Assembly (NCBI RefSeq): GCF_030700285.1 | Contig: NZ_JAUYZJ010000017.1 | Location: 1 to 61,885 of the forward strand | Reading direction: 5' to 3' | Length of the DNA stretch: 61,885 nt | DNA from: Methylobacterium sp. NEAU K | GTDB lineage: Bacteria; Pseudomonadota; Alphaproteobacteria; Rhizobiales; Beijerinckiaceae | Shown: piece after piece, positions 7,596 to 16,110 of the stretch | How positions within the stretch are numbered: the stretch's first letter is position 1 | How the letters are laid out: the number at the start of each line of letters is the position of its first letter | Translations under genes and position numbers: made by a program | The notes under the pieces: model-generated | What the model saw: only the letters and a program-made list of their open reading frames with translations | Database searches by the model: none | Told to the model about the DNA's origin: nothing

Positions 7596-8945
7596 TCAGG
7601 TCAGGTCGAGATTGCCCTGCGTCTCCTCGGTCAGGAAGGCACCCACGAGATAGACCAACGTGACGCCGGTCGTGACCACGGCGAGAACCATCGGGATCTG
7701 GCTCGGTCCATCGGAGACGAGGGAGACCAGGGTCGGCAACATGCCGCCGAGGGCGAAGCCGATATTCCAGGTCAGGCCGGTGCCGGTGGCGCGCACCGCC
7801 GTTGGGAATTTCTCGTTCAGAAAGATCAACAGCGGCCCGTAGCTGGCGTTGGCGATAAGCGCGAGAAGGCAGGCGCAGGCCGCCACCCCCGCGAGGCTCG
7901 TCGTGTTCGCCATGGTCAGAAACAGGGCCGGGAAGGCGAAGAGGCGGATTACCCCCATCAGGATGAAGGACTTTTTCCGTCCAAGATGCTGGCTCAACGC
8001 GCCCATGCCGCAGGCCCCGACCGCCGCCGCGACATTGGCGCCGACCAGGATCATCGAGGCGCTTGCGTTGGGCACGCCGTTCACAAGCTTGAGGATGGTC
8101 GGCAGGTAGCCCGAGGTCAGGTAGTAGGCCGCCCCACCCCCGAAGGCGATCAGCACCGAGACCGCGAAGCTTGTCCGATTGGCCGGCGAGAACAGGGTCC
8201 GGAGCGGCGAAGCCTCCGCGGTGGCTCCTGCGCGGATCTCGGCCTTGCGTGCCTGCAATTGCCGGAAGATCGGCGATTCCTCCAGGTTGCGGAACAGGAT
8301 CAGGCCGATCACCGAGGTGAGCAGGCCTGAGAAGAACATCAGCCGCCACCCCCATACGGCGAAGGCATCGCCCGGCGCGATGAACGAGACGACGTAGAAG
8401 ACGAGCGAGGCGAGGAGGCCGCCGATGGCCGAGCCGCCGCCGCCGACCGCGCCCGACATCAGGCCGCGCCAGCGCTCGGGCACGGATTCGGTTCCGATCG
8501 TGTGGGAGGCCGCGACCACGCCGCCGACGAAAATGCCCTGGACGAGGCGGAACAGCAGGAAGATCGCGGTGGCAAGCCAGCCGATCTGCCCGACCGTGGG
8601 CAGGAGGCCGAAGATCGCCGTGGACAGCCCGACGCCGGTCACCGCCAACATGAGGGCGCGGCGCCGGCCGAAGCGGTCGGCATAGGAGCCGAATAGGGCC
8701 GAGCCGAGCGGCCGGATCAGCAGCGTGACCGCGAAGGAGGCGTAGGCGCCGGCCAGCGACAGCATCGGCTTGTCGGCTGGGAAGAACAGCGCCCCGACGA
8801 CGGGCGCGACATAGAGCAGGATGAAGAGATCGAACAGGTCGAGGCCCCAGCCGAACAGCGACGCCAGGGCGGCTGTGAAGGTCTGTCGGCCCGTAGCCTT
8901 GGTGAGGGCGAGGGGATCGGGCGTGAGCGCCGCGGCGGTAGACAT
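7596..8945 (-). CDS. MFS transporter, metabolite:H+ symporter type
   Basis: A 449-residue major facilitator with about 12 hydrophobic segments. The MFS motif is in loop 2-3 (GSYADRFGRRRALMLAV), with a second copy in the centre (GALSQHLGRKKSFILMG). The N-terminal LFGWGLDLFDLFILLY with acidic residues in TM1 is typical of the aromatic-acid/metabolite:proton symporters. The start at 8945 (MSTAAALTPDP) follows GGGAGGAAAG; the longer frame is not supported. It lies inside the hmf operon, so uptake of furoate, furandicarboxylate or a related acid is the likely role, equivalent to HmfT transporters. The substrate is inferred. Confidence 0.85.
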   Translation of the reverse strand: MSTAAALTPDPLALTKATGRQTFTAALASLFGWGLDLFDLFILLYVAPVVGALFFPADKPMLSLAGAYASFAVTLLIRPLGSALFGSYADRFGRRRALMLAVTGVGLSTAIFGLLPTVGQIGWLATAIFLLFRLVQGIFVGGVVAASHTIGTESVPERWRGLMSGAVGGGGSAIGGLLASLVFYVVSFIAPGDAFAVWGWRLMFFSGLLTSVIGLILFRNLEESPIFRQLQARKAEIRAGATAEASPLRTLFSPANRTSFAVSVLIAFGGGAAYYLTSGYLPTILKLVNGVPNASASMILVGANVAAAVGACGMGALSQHLGRKKSFILMGVIRLFAFPALFLTMANTTSLAGVAACACLLALIANASYGPLLIFLNEKFPTAVRATGTGLTWNIGFALGGMLPTLVSLVSDGPSQIPMVLAVVTTGVTLVYLVGAFLTEETQGNLDLT

Positions 8946-9167
8946 GGCTTTCCTCCCTGGGATGCGGTCGTTGCTGCTTGGGTCGTCGTCGGCCGGTCTT
9001 CGCGCCGGCTCGGAGCGCGGCCTGTCCGGGCGCGCGCCATCGTGTCCCGCCGGAGCGGGACGACCGATCGTTTCCAGAGGTGACGCGGGGGGCATGGCGT
9101 GCCGCCCCCGCGTCGCGGCAGTCCCTACGCGTTTCCCCCCGTCGGACCAGCCGCTGCCCCGGCGGGG

Positions 9168-9974
9168 CTAGGAGCCGACGAAGCGGGGCGCCCGCTTCGC
9201 GTGGAAGGCCTCGACGCCCTCGCGGAAGTCGTCGGCCTGCCGCAGCCGGCTGTAGCAATGACCCTCGAGTTCGATGGCGATCGAGAGGCTCGCGTCCTCG
9301 GTATCGTTGAGGAGCTTCTTGGCGGTGCGCTGCGCGATGGGGGAGAAGGCCCGCAGCTCCTCGACGAGGGCGTCCGTCGCCCGCTCCAGTTCCGCATCGG
9401 GCACGCATTCCGTGGCGATGCCCCAGTCCAGGGCCTGATGGCCGGGGATGCGCCGGGAGCGCATCACGATGTCCTTGGTGCGGGTGATGCCGACGATCTT
9501 CTGGAGCCGGGCCGAACCACCTGAGCCGGGGATCTGGCCGAGCTTCTGCTCTGGCAGCGCGTAACGGCAGGTCTCGGAGACGATGCGGAAGTCGCAGGCC
9601 AGCGAGATCTCGAAGCCGACCCCAAAGGTGTAGCCGCGGTTGGCCGCGATCACCGGCTTCGAACAGCGGGCGGGCGCGGCGATGTTCCAGGCGAGCCTGG
9701 AGACGTGCTCGGGCGAGGCCTCCAGAAAGCCCTTGATGTAGCCACCCGAGGAGAAATGCTCGCCCTCCGCGCGCAGGACGATGACACGCACGCGCTCATC
9801 TTCATCGAGGGCCTCGAACACCTTTCGGATCTCGTCCCTCTGAGGCATCGCGATCACGTTCATGGGCGGCCGGGCCAGGATCACGTCGGCGCGTTCGCGC
9901 TCCGCGTCGATCTCCACGCGGAACCCGTCGAGGTTCGTCAGGCGTGGATCGGTGGTCTGATGATCTGTCGTCAT
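9168..9974 (-). CDS. hmfE: Crotonase-fold 2-oxoglutaryl-CoA hydrolase/isomerase candidate
   Basis: A 268-residue enoyl-CoA hydratase/isomerase superfamily protein. Oxyanion-hole segments are visible at GEHFSSGGYIKGF and NRGYTFGVGFEISLACDFR, followed by EQKLGQIPGSGGSARLQKIV. The ATG at 9974 (MTTDHQTTD) is preferred to an upstream frame that overlaps hmfD. In the furoate pathway the hydroxylated furoyl-CoA lactone opens and the CoA ester is released as 2-oxoglutarate; HmfE is the crotonase-type enzyme assigned there. It follows hmfD by 67 bases and is followed by a 222-base gap before the transporter gene. The superfamily is certain and the exact reaction is inferred from context. Confidence 0.8.
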   Translation of the reverse strand: MTTDHQTTDPRLTNLDGFRVEIDAERERADVILARPPMNVIAMPQRDEIRKVFEALDEDERVRVIVLRAEGEHFSSGGYIKGFLEASPEHVSRLAWNIAAPARCSKPVIAANRGYTFGVGFEISLACDFRIVSETCRYALPEQKLGQIPGSGGSARLQKIVGITRTKDIVMRSRRIPGHQALDWGIATECVPDAELERATDALVEELRAFSPIAQRTAKKLLNDTEDASLSIAIELEGHCYSRLRQADDFREGVEAFHAKRAPRFVGS

Positions 9975-10041
9975 GGACTCGGGCTCTCGCTTCGGGGCTC
10001 TCTGGGCGTTGAGGGGGCGACGTTCGCGCGAAACGGCGCGG

Positions 10042-11601
10042 TCAGGCCGCGGCATTCCCTTCGGCGCGGGGCTCGGCCGCGCGCTCAGGGACGTACTCGC
10101 CGGCGACGAGCTGGCGGCGCAGCAGCTTGCCGACCGGCGATTTCGGAATTTCGTCGACGAAGACGTAGCGGCGCGGGAGCTTGTGGCTTGGTAGGCCGCC
10201 TTCCCGGCAGTGGGCGTCCAGGACCGCCGCGTCGACGCGGCCGCTCCGCTTGATGAACGCAGCGACGATCCGGCCCCAGCGCTCGTCGGGCAAGCCCACG
10301 ACGGCGACCTCGGACACGGCGGGGTGTAGCGAGAGCCGGCTCTCGATCTCCACGGGCGAGACGTTCTCGCCGCCGGTGATGATCATGTCGTCGACCCGGC
10401 CGGTGACGAAGATGTCGCCGTTGGCGTCGGCAAAGCCGATGTCGCCGGTGAAGTACCAGCCGTCGCGGAACGCCTTGGCGGTGGCTTCGGGGCGGCGCCA
10501 ATAGCCCTCGAAGGCCTCGTCGCCACTCGCAATGACGGCGATCTCCCCCTCTTCGCCGGGCGCGGCGGGCGCGTCCGGGGTGCCCGTCAGGGGCACGATG
10601 CGCACCATGGTGTTGAGCCCGGCCCGGCCGGCCGAGCCGGGCTTGGTCGCGGCCTCGTGGTTGATCGTGAAGGTGTAGACCTCCGACGAGCCGTAATGGT
10701 TCACGAAGAGGTCCGGCCGGAACGCTTCGGTGAGGCGCGCGAGCAATCCGTCGGTCATCGGTGCCCCGGCGAAGCCGAGCTTGCGCACGGAGCCGGTGTC
10801 GGTCGCCGGGAAATCCGGGTGGTGGACGAGGTCGTGGTAGAGGGTGGGCACGAGGTAGAGGTTCGTGATCCGCTCCGCCGCGATCAGCCGGAGGGCGCGG
10901 GCCACGTCGAAGCGCGGCAGGCAGACGAAGGTGCCGCCGATCAGCGACATCGCCAGGAGCGAGCGCACGCCCATGGTGTGGTAGAGCGGCATGACGCCGA
11001 GGGTCCGCTCGGCGCGTCCGTAGAGATTCTGCGCCACATGGGCGAGGGCCGCCGCCCGTTCCGTTCTGTGCCGCCGCGGCACGCCCTTCGGCTTGGCGGT
11101 GGTACCGGAGGTGTAGAGCATCAGCGAGATCGCTTCCGCGTCGGCGCGCGGCTTCGCTGGCGCGGCCTCTCCGGCGGCAAGCTCCGAGAACGCCGTGTCG
11201 CCGGGGCCGGGGGCCATGCCAACCGCGATGCGGGGAATCCGGCTCGGCCCCACGCTGGCCCGTAGGCTCTCTGCCGAGACCGGCTCGTAGGCGATCGCGC
11301 AGGCTTCCGCGTCCGCAACGGCGAAGTCGATCTCGTCGGGCTTCGCGCGCCAGTTGATCGGCGTGATCACGATCCCGGCGAACTGGCAGGCCCAGTGCAG
11401 GGTCGCCGCCTCGTGACGGTTCTGCAGGACGGTAACGAGGTGGTCGCCGGGCTTGAGCCCCATCCGGCCGAGGCCCGCGACGGTCGCGGAGATCACCGCT
11501 ATCCACTCCACGTAGGACAGGCGGACGTCGCCGTCGACGATGGCCAGCGCCCGCGGATCGCGCGAGACGCTCGCCAGGAAGCTGGTGCCGAGATCAAGCA
11601 T
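10042..11601 (-). CDS. hmfD: Acyl-CoA synthetase, probable 2-furoyl-CoA ligase
   Basis: A 519-residue ANL-superfamily adenylate-forming enzyme. The P-loop-like motif YTSGTTAKPKGV is at about 163-174. Further on are NHYGSSEVYTF, the YFTGDIGFADANGDIFVTGR hinge region and the C-terminal catalytic lysine in PKSPVGKLLRRQL. The start at 11601 (MLDLGTSFLASV) overlaps hmfC by 8 bases, indicating translational coupling. Set between the Mo-hydroxylase genes and a crotonase gene, it would activate 2-furoate with ATP and CoA. A general aromatic-acid CoA ligase would look similar, so the substrate depends on the cluster. Confidence 0.83.
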   Translation of the reverse strand: MLDLGTSFLASVSRDPRALAIVDGDVRLSYVEWIAVISATVAGLGRMGLKPGDHLVTVLQNRHEAATLHWACQFAGIVITPINWRAKPDEIDFAVADAEACAIAYEPVSAESLRASVGPSRIPRIAVGMAPGPGDTAFSELAAGEAAPAKPRADAEAISLMLYTSGTTAKPKGVPRRHRTERAAALAHVAQNLYGRAERTLGVMPLYHTMGVRSLLAMSLIGGTFVCLPRFDVARALRLIAAERITNLYLVPTLYHDLVHHPDFPATDTGSVRKLGFAGAPMTDGLLARLTEAFRPDLFVNHYGSSEVYTFTINHEAATKPGSAGRAGLNTMVRIVPLTGTPDAPAAPGEEGEIAVIASGDEAFEGYWRRPEATAKAFRDGWYFTGDIGFADANGDIFVTGRVDDMIITGGENVSPVEIESRLSLHPAVSEVAVVGLPDERWGRIVAAFIKRSGRVDAAVLDAHCREGGLPSHKLPRRYVFVDEIPKSPVGKLLRRQLVAGEYVPERAAEPRAEGNAAA

Positions 11602-12127
11602 GGGCGCTCTCCGAAGGGGTCGGGGCCGGGCCCTCGCCCCGCAGTTCCGCGGCCGCCTCCAGCGCGGCCTCGATGATCGGCGCGTAGCCGGTGCAGCGGC
11701 AGAGATGGCCGCCAATGACCTCAGTGATCTCCCGGCGCGACGGGCGCGGTCGCAGGGCGAGGTAGGCATCGAGCGACATCAGGATCCCGGCGGTGCAGAA
11801 CCCGCATTGCAGGGCGTGGCGGCGCCGGAACGCCGCCTGGAGGATGCCGAGCCGACCAGGCTCCGGGGCCAAGCCCTCCACTGTCCGGATCGCACAGCCT
11901 TCGATTCCAATAGCCAGCGTCAGGCAGGCGCGGGCCGGCACGCCATCGATGGAGATCGTGCAGGCCCCGCAGACGCCGTGCTCGCAGCCGACATGCGTGC
12001 CCGTGGCGCCGAGCCCGTGCCGGAGCGCGTCGGTCAGGAGCGTGCGGGTCTCGACCTCGACCGTGGCCGGGTGTCCATTGAGGGTGAAGGCGACCGTGTG
12101 GCGCCCCTTCGCGTCTAGCTGCGGCAT
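11594..12127 (-). CDS. hmfC: 2-furoyl-CoA dehydrogenase, 2Fe-2S subunit
   Basis: A 177-residue small subunit of the xanthine oxidase/CO dehydrogenase type. The plant-ferredoxin-like cluster site is GCEHGVCGACTISIDG with a fourth cysteine in ARACLTLA. The second [2Fe-2S] helical domain carries CGFCTAGILM and GGHLCRCTGY. The start at 12127 overlaps the FAD-subunit stop by 13 bases. It carries electrons from the molybdenum site to the FAD subunit. Order hmfA-hmfB-hmfC-hmfD with overlapping ends shows one transcript and matched synthesis. Confidence 0.9.
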   Translation of the reverse strand: MPQLDAKGRHTVAFTLNGHPATVEVETRTLLTDALRHGLGATGTHVGCEHGVCGACTISIDGVPARACLTLAIGIEGCAIRTVEGLAPEPGRLGILQAAFRRRHALQCGFCTAGILMSLDAYLALRPRPSRREITEVIGGHLCRCTGYAPIIEAALEAAAELRGEGPAPTPSESAHA

Positions 12128-12978
12128 GGCGCGGCCTCCCGGTTGGTCTCGCCCTTCGCTACCTTGGCCGCGTCTTGCAGCACGCGCCGCCCGAGGTTGC
12201 GCACGAGGTCGCGGCGGTAGCGGGCAGTGGCGTGGAGATCGTCGCCCGCCCCAAGGTCCCACGCGAAGGCGTTGAGGGCATCGTCGAGCGCCGACCCTTC
12301 GAGATGGGGAAAGTCTCGCGCGGTGGGCCGGTCCGCGACGCCGCCGATCGCGAGCCGCATTCGCGTGCCGTCGACCACGGCCGCGCAGGCGACGATCGCG
12401 AAGTCGCCGTGGCGGCGGCCGACCTCCGCGAAGGCGTAGCCGGTGCTGTGTCGGCGCAGAGGATACGCGATGGCTTCGATCATCTCGTCGTCGGCCTTTT
12501 CGGTCACCATCATGCCGGTGAAGAAGGCCTCCGCGGCGACGCCGCGGACTTTCCGGCGGCTCCGCAGGCGCACCTCGCCGCCGAGCGCCAGGAGGCACAG
12601 GGGGATCTCGGCGCTCGGATCTGCATGGGCCACGGAGCCGCAAAGCGTGCCGCGCGCCCGGGTCTGGAGATGGCCGACCCAGGGCAGGGCGGCGGCCAGG
12701 AGCGGCAGGTCCTCGGCGAGCTTGGGCCGCTCCAGCAGGATCGCCTGGCGCACACCGGCCGGGACGATGAGGGCTCCCTGCTCGACGCGAGGTTCCTGAA
12801 GAGCGGGGATGCGCATCACGTCGACGAGCATGGCGGGTTTGGTCAGCCGCATGTTGAGCATCGGCATCAGGGATTGACCGCCCGCGATGATCCGGGCCTC
12901 GGAGCCGTGCTGACGCAGAGCGTCGAGGGCCTCCTCCAGGGATGCAGCGCGGACGTAGCCGAACGGGGCGGGCTTCAT
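12115..12978 (-). CDS. hmfB: 2-furoyl-CoA dehydrogenase, FAD subunit
   Basis: A 287-residue CoxM-type medium subunit. FAD-binding motifs are AGGQSLMPMLNMRL (about 32-45) and TLCGSVAHADPSAEIP, followed by the CO dehydrogenase flavoprotein C-terminal domain (GGVADRPTAR region). It starts inside the last codons of hmfA (ATGA overlap at 12975-12978). It passes electrons from the iron-sulfur subunit to the acceptor. The length is normal for the family. Confidence 0.9.
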   Translation of the reverse strand: MKPAPFGYVRAASLEEALDALRQHGSEARIIAGGQSLMPMLNMRLTKPAMLVDVMRIPALQEPRVEQGALIVPAGVRQAILLERPKLAEDLPLLAAALPWVGHLQTRARGTLCGSVAHADPSAEIPLCLLALGGEVRLRSRRKVRGVAAEAFFTGMMVTEKADDEMIEAIAYPLRRHSTGYAFAEVGRRHGDFAIVACAAVVDGTRMRLAIGGVADRPTARDFPHLEGSALDDALNAFAWDLGAGDDLHATARYRRDLVRNLGRRVLQDAAKVAKGETNREAAPCRS

Positions 12979-15950
12979 GCCGAAACTCCGAGGCGCGCGA
13001 GCAGCCGGCGCAGGAAGCCCGGGATCTGCGGAAAGCGGCTGGACGAGCCGCCGGCCCGACGGGCGAGGGCCGCGAAGAACCCGCCGATGATCACGCGCGC
13101 CGCGCCGTCGAGGAGCCTTCCTCCCACCGCCGCGACCTTGCCGCCAACGGACGCCTCATAAACGTAGGAGACCCGGGTACCCCCGGTCGCATTGGGCTCC
13201 AGGGTTATTCGGCCGCTGCCGCCACCACTGCCGAGGCCGCCTGTGACAGTGCCGGTCAGTGTCGCCGCCCGCGGCGCGTCGAGGTCGGAGAGGGTCACGT
13301 CGGCCTTGTACCGGCCCTTCACAGGGCCGACCCCGAGGCTGACATCGGCCTGGAAATGGGTGTCCGAGAGCTTCCGCACCCCGTGAGATCCGGGGATTAC
13401 GGAAGCGAGGACATCCGGGTCGAGGAGCATCGCCCAGACCGACTCCGGTGGTGCGGTGACCTCGGCCGTGCCCTCGCCGCGCAGGGTGCGATCGCCGGGC
13501 TTTGTCGGCGGCTTCGAGGCGGCGTGGCCGGCCGGGGGCGCCAGTTCGTCCCCCCCTGCCGCGAGCCTCGCAAGCTTGGCAGGCGTCAGGGGCAGGTCGA
13601 TCTCTTCGAGGCCGAGGGCATCGGCCACCGCGTTGGCGAGGCAGACCGGCGTCGACATGCAATTGCCCTCGCCCACGCCCTTGGCGCCGAGCGGCGTGAA
13701 GGGCGAGGGGCTCTCGACATGCAGGATCCGCAGGTCCGGCACCTCGGTGGCGGTGGGCAACAGGTAGTCCGCGAAGGTGCCGGACAGGAAGGCGCCGTCG
13801 TCGCCGTAGGCGAGCTCCTCGTAGACGGCGGCGCCGAGCGCCTGCGCGAAGCCGCCGCGCACCTGCCCCTCGACCATGCCCGGATGCAGCACGCGCCCGC
13901 AATCATGCATCGTGACGTAGCGGTCGATGCCGATCTTGCCGGTGACCCGGTCGATCTCGACGCCGCACAGATCGAAGATGAAGCCGTGGCAGAGGGAGGA
14001 ATTGACGCGGTCCTCCGCGTCGGGCGCCGTCAGCTCCGGGGGGGTCCAGAACACCGTCTCGCGGATGGCCGCGCCGACGTCCTCGGGCACGAGCCCCGGC
14101 GACCAGTGGCTCGCGGCGGCCACGCGCCCGAAGGGCAGGCCCGCATCCGGGTTCGTGCGCGAGGCGACGCGCCCGCCCGCGAAGACCAGATCCTCGGGCC
14201 GCAGGTTCAGCTGTGCCGCCGCGATCCGCGTGAGCTTGTCGCGCAAGCGCGTGGCGGCGAGATGCGCGACGCCCGCCACGGCGGCGGCGAAGCGGCTCGA
14301 ATAGTTGCCCGAGGCGATCGACCACGCATCCTTGGCCGTATCGAGGTCGGCCGTGACCCGGACCTGCTCCATCGGGATCCCGAGGACGTCGGCCACCACC
14401 TGCGCGAGGACCGTCCTGTGCCCCTGCCCCTGGGGCACGGAGGCGACCTGCACCGTCACCGAGCCGACAGGATCGAGAGTGATGGTGGCGGTCGATTGTG
14501 CGCCGTTCTTCGGGCCGGCCTTGGCTCGCTCGGCCGCTGTCAGCACCGTGGTGATGTAGCCCATGTTGGAGACGCTCGGCTCCACCGCCGCCGTCAGTCC
14601 GATGCCGTAGAGGCGTCCTTCAGCCCGTGCCGCGTCGCGCCGCCGCTTCAGCTCGACGAGGCCCCCGTCCCGGGCTGCCTCGTCGAGGGCGCGCTGGTAG
14701 TCTCCGGAATCGTAGAGGGCGCCGGTCGCGGTGCGGTACGGGAAGGCGTCGGCTGGGATCAGGTTCCGGCGGATCACCGCAAAAGGGTCGAGGCCGAGTG
14801 TGCGGGCGATGCGCTGCATCAGCCGTTCGAGGGGATAATAGACCTGCGGCCCGCCGAAGCCGCGCACGAGACCGGTCGGGGTCTTGTTCGTGAGAACCAC
14901 GCGGTTGCGCACGGCGACGTTCCGGATCGCGTAGGCGCCCGTCAGGTTGCCGTGCATCCGGTAGAGCGTGGCGGGCTCGGGCGCGCGCAGATACGCCCCG
15001 CAATCCTCGATCTGGTCCCAGTCGAGGGCGGTGACGCGCCCGTCCGCGCCGAAGGCGGCCTTGAGGGTGGTGACCCGGTTCGTCGCGGAGACGGAGGCCG
15101 AGAGGTGCTCCAGCCGGTCCTCGATCCACTTCACCGGCCGGCCGACGAGGCGGGCCGTCGCGGCGATCAGGACCGCGTAGGGGGCGACGCCCTGCTTCAC
15201 CCCGAAGCTGCCGCCGGAATCCGGCGGCGTGCGCAGGCGCAGGCGGTTGCCCGGAACCTTGAGCGCCCGCGCCACCACCGCGTGGATGCTGAACGGTCCC
15301 TGGAAGTTCGCCAGGACGTCATAGGAATCGTCCGTCGGGTCGTAGGACGCGACGACGCCGTAGGTTTCCATCGGCGTGCCGGTATTGCGCGGATAGCGCA
15401 CCGTCACGGACAGGCTGTGCGGGCTCTCCGAGAAGGCGGCCTCGGGGTCGCCGTACCGGAACCGGCGGTCGCTCACGAGGTTCGAACCGACACCCTCGTG
15501 CAGGACCACGCTGTCGGGGGCGAGCGCAGCGACGGGATCGACGACGGCCGGCCGCACCCGGTATTGCGGCTCGATCAGGTCGCAGCCGTCCTCCGCGAGG
15601 TAACGGTCGCGCGCCACCACGATTGCGACGGGCTCGCCGACGTAGCGCACCTGGTCGACCGCGATCGCGCGGGCATCGACGGCGGCCCGAACCGCCGGGA
15701 CGAGGCCGGTTGTGATGGCGGCGAGGTCCCGGCCCGTGACGACGGCAACGACCCCGGTCAGCGCCCGCGCCGCCTCGGTGTCGATGGCGACGATGTCCGC
15801 GTGGGCGTGGGGCGAACGCAGAATCGCCGCGTGCAGCGTGCCGGGCCCGGTGCCGAGATCGTCGATATAGCGGCCGAGCCCCGAGAGCAGCGCGGCGTCT
15901 TCGACGCGCTCCACCGATCGTCCGATGAATGCCGTGTGCTCGATGCCCAA
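12975..15950 (-). CDS. hmfA: 2-furoyl-CoA dehydrogenase Mo subunit fused to a CoxG-like domain
   Basis: A 991-residue protein. Residues 1 to about 780 form the CoxL/xanthine-dehydrogenase molybdopterin subunit: IDDLGTGPGTLHAAILRSPH, GGSFGVKQGV near the Mo site, QGQGHRTVLAQVVADVLGI, and PLGAKGVGEGN with the catalytic Glu. It lacks the CO dehydrogenase AYXCSFR loop, so it is a hydroxylase of another substrate. From about 815 a SRPBCC/CoxG-like domain follows (GEGTAEVTAPPESVWAMLLD, then GPVKGRYKADVTLSDL). CoxG is usually a separate protein. The start is an unusual TTG at 15950, supported by GGAGGAA just upstream and the immediate GIEHTAFIGRSV start. Context points to hydroxylation of furoyl-CoA. 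Confidence 0.87.
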   Translation of the reverse strand: MGIEHTAFIGRSVERVEDAALLSGLGRYIDDLGTGPGTLHAAILRSPHAHADIVAIDTEAARALTGVVAVVTGRDLAAITTGLVPAVRAAVDARAIAVDQVRYVGEPVAIVVARDRYLAEDGCDLIEPQYRVRPAVVDPVAALAPDSVVLHEGVGSNLVSDRRFRYGDPEAAFSESPHSLSVTVRYPRNTGTPMETYGVVASYDPTDDSYDVLANFQGPFSIHAVVARALKVPGNRLRLRTPPDSGGSFGVKQGVAPYAVLIAATARLVGRPVKWIEDRLEHLSASVSATNRVTTLKAAFGADGRVTALDWDQIEDCGAYLRAPEPATLYRMHGNLTGAYAIRNVAVRNRVVLTNKTPTGLVRGFGGPQVYYPLERLMQRIARTLGLDPFAVIRRNLIPADAFPYRTATGALYDSGDYQRALDEAARDGGLVELKRRRDAARAEGRLYGIGLTAAVEPSVSNMGYITTVLTAAERAKAGPKNGAQSTATITLDPVGSVTVQVASVPQGQGHRTVLAQVVADVLGIPMEQVRVTADLDTAKDAWSIASGNYSSRFAAAVAGVAHLAATRLRDKLTRIAAAQLNLRPEDLVFAGGRVASRTNPDAGLPFGRVAAASHWSPGLVPEDVGAAIRETVFWTPPELTAPDAEDRVNSSLCHGFIFDLCGVEIDRVTGKIGIDRYVTMHDCGRVLHPGMVEGQVRGGFAQALGAAVYEELAYGDDGAFLSGTFADYLLPTATEVPDLRILHVESPSPFTPLGAKGVGEGNCMSTPVCLANAVADALGLEEIDLPLTPAKLARLAAGGDELAPPAGHAASKPPTKPGDRTLRGEGTAEVTAPPESVWAMLLDPDVLASVIPGSHGVRKLSDTHFQADVSLGVGPVKGRYKADVTLSDLDAPRAATLTGTVTGGLGSGGGSGRITLEPNATGGTRVSYVYEASVGGKVAAVGGRLLDGAARVIIGGFFAALARRAGGSSSRFPQIPGFLRRLLARLGVSA

Positions 15951-16110
15951 TCCGCTTCCTCCGCCGGAACTCTCTTGGGTTCCGTGCTGCGAAGAGGATG
16001 GCGGCCCGGTGAGCGAGCGACGATGCCGACGCGTCTCGCGACTTACCGAAACGTCTCATTTTGCGGGTATTGCCGCGCGTGAAAGTCCCTGTCCCCGTGA
16101 GAACAGCCCG

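Noticed and set aside
7051..9408. 785-codon minus-strand open frame
   Set aside because: It runs out of phase over the MFS and DUF2390 genes and is full of Arg/Pro. The MFS frame has clear membrane spans and a ribosome site.
12975..15950. Aerobic CO dehydrogenase (CoxL) identity for HmfA
   Set aside because: The AYXCSFR active-site loop of form I CO dehydrogenase is absent, and the neighbours are furan/CoA enzymes.
12942..16082. 1046-codon plus-strand open frame
   Set aside because: It is antisense to hmfA with its TTG start, Mo-binding motifs and operon overlaps. The plus translation is Arg/Gly-rich with no family features, as expected of a high-GC shadow.
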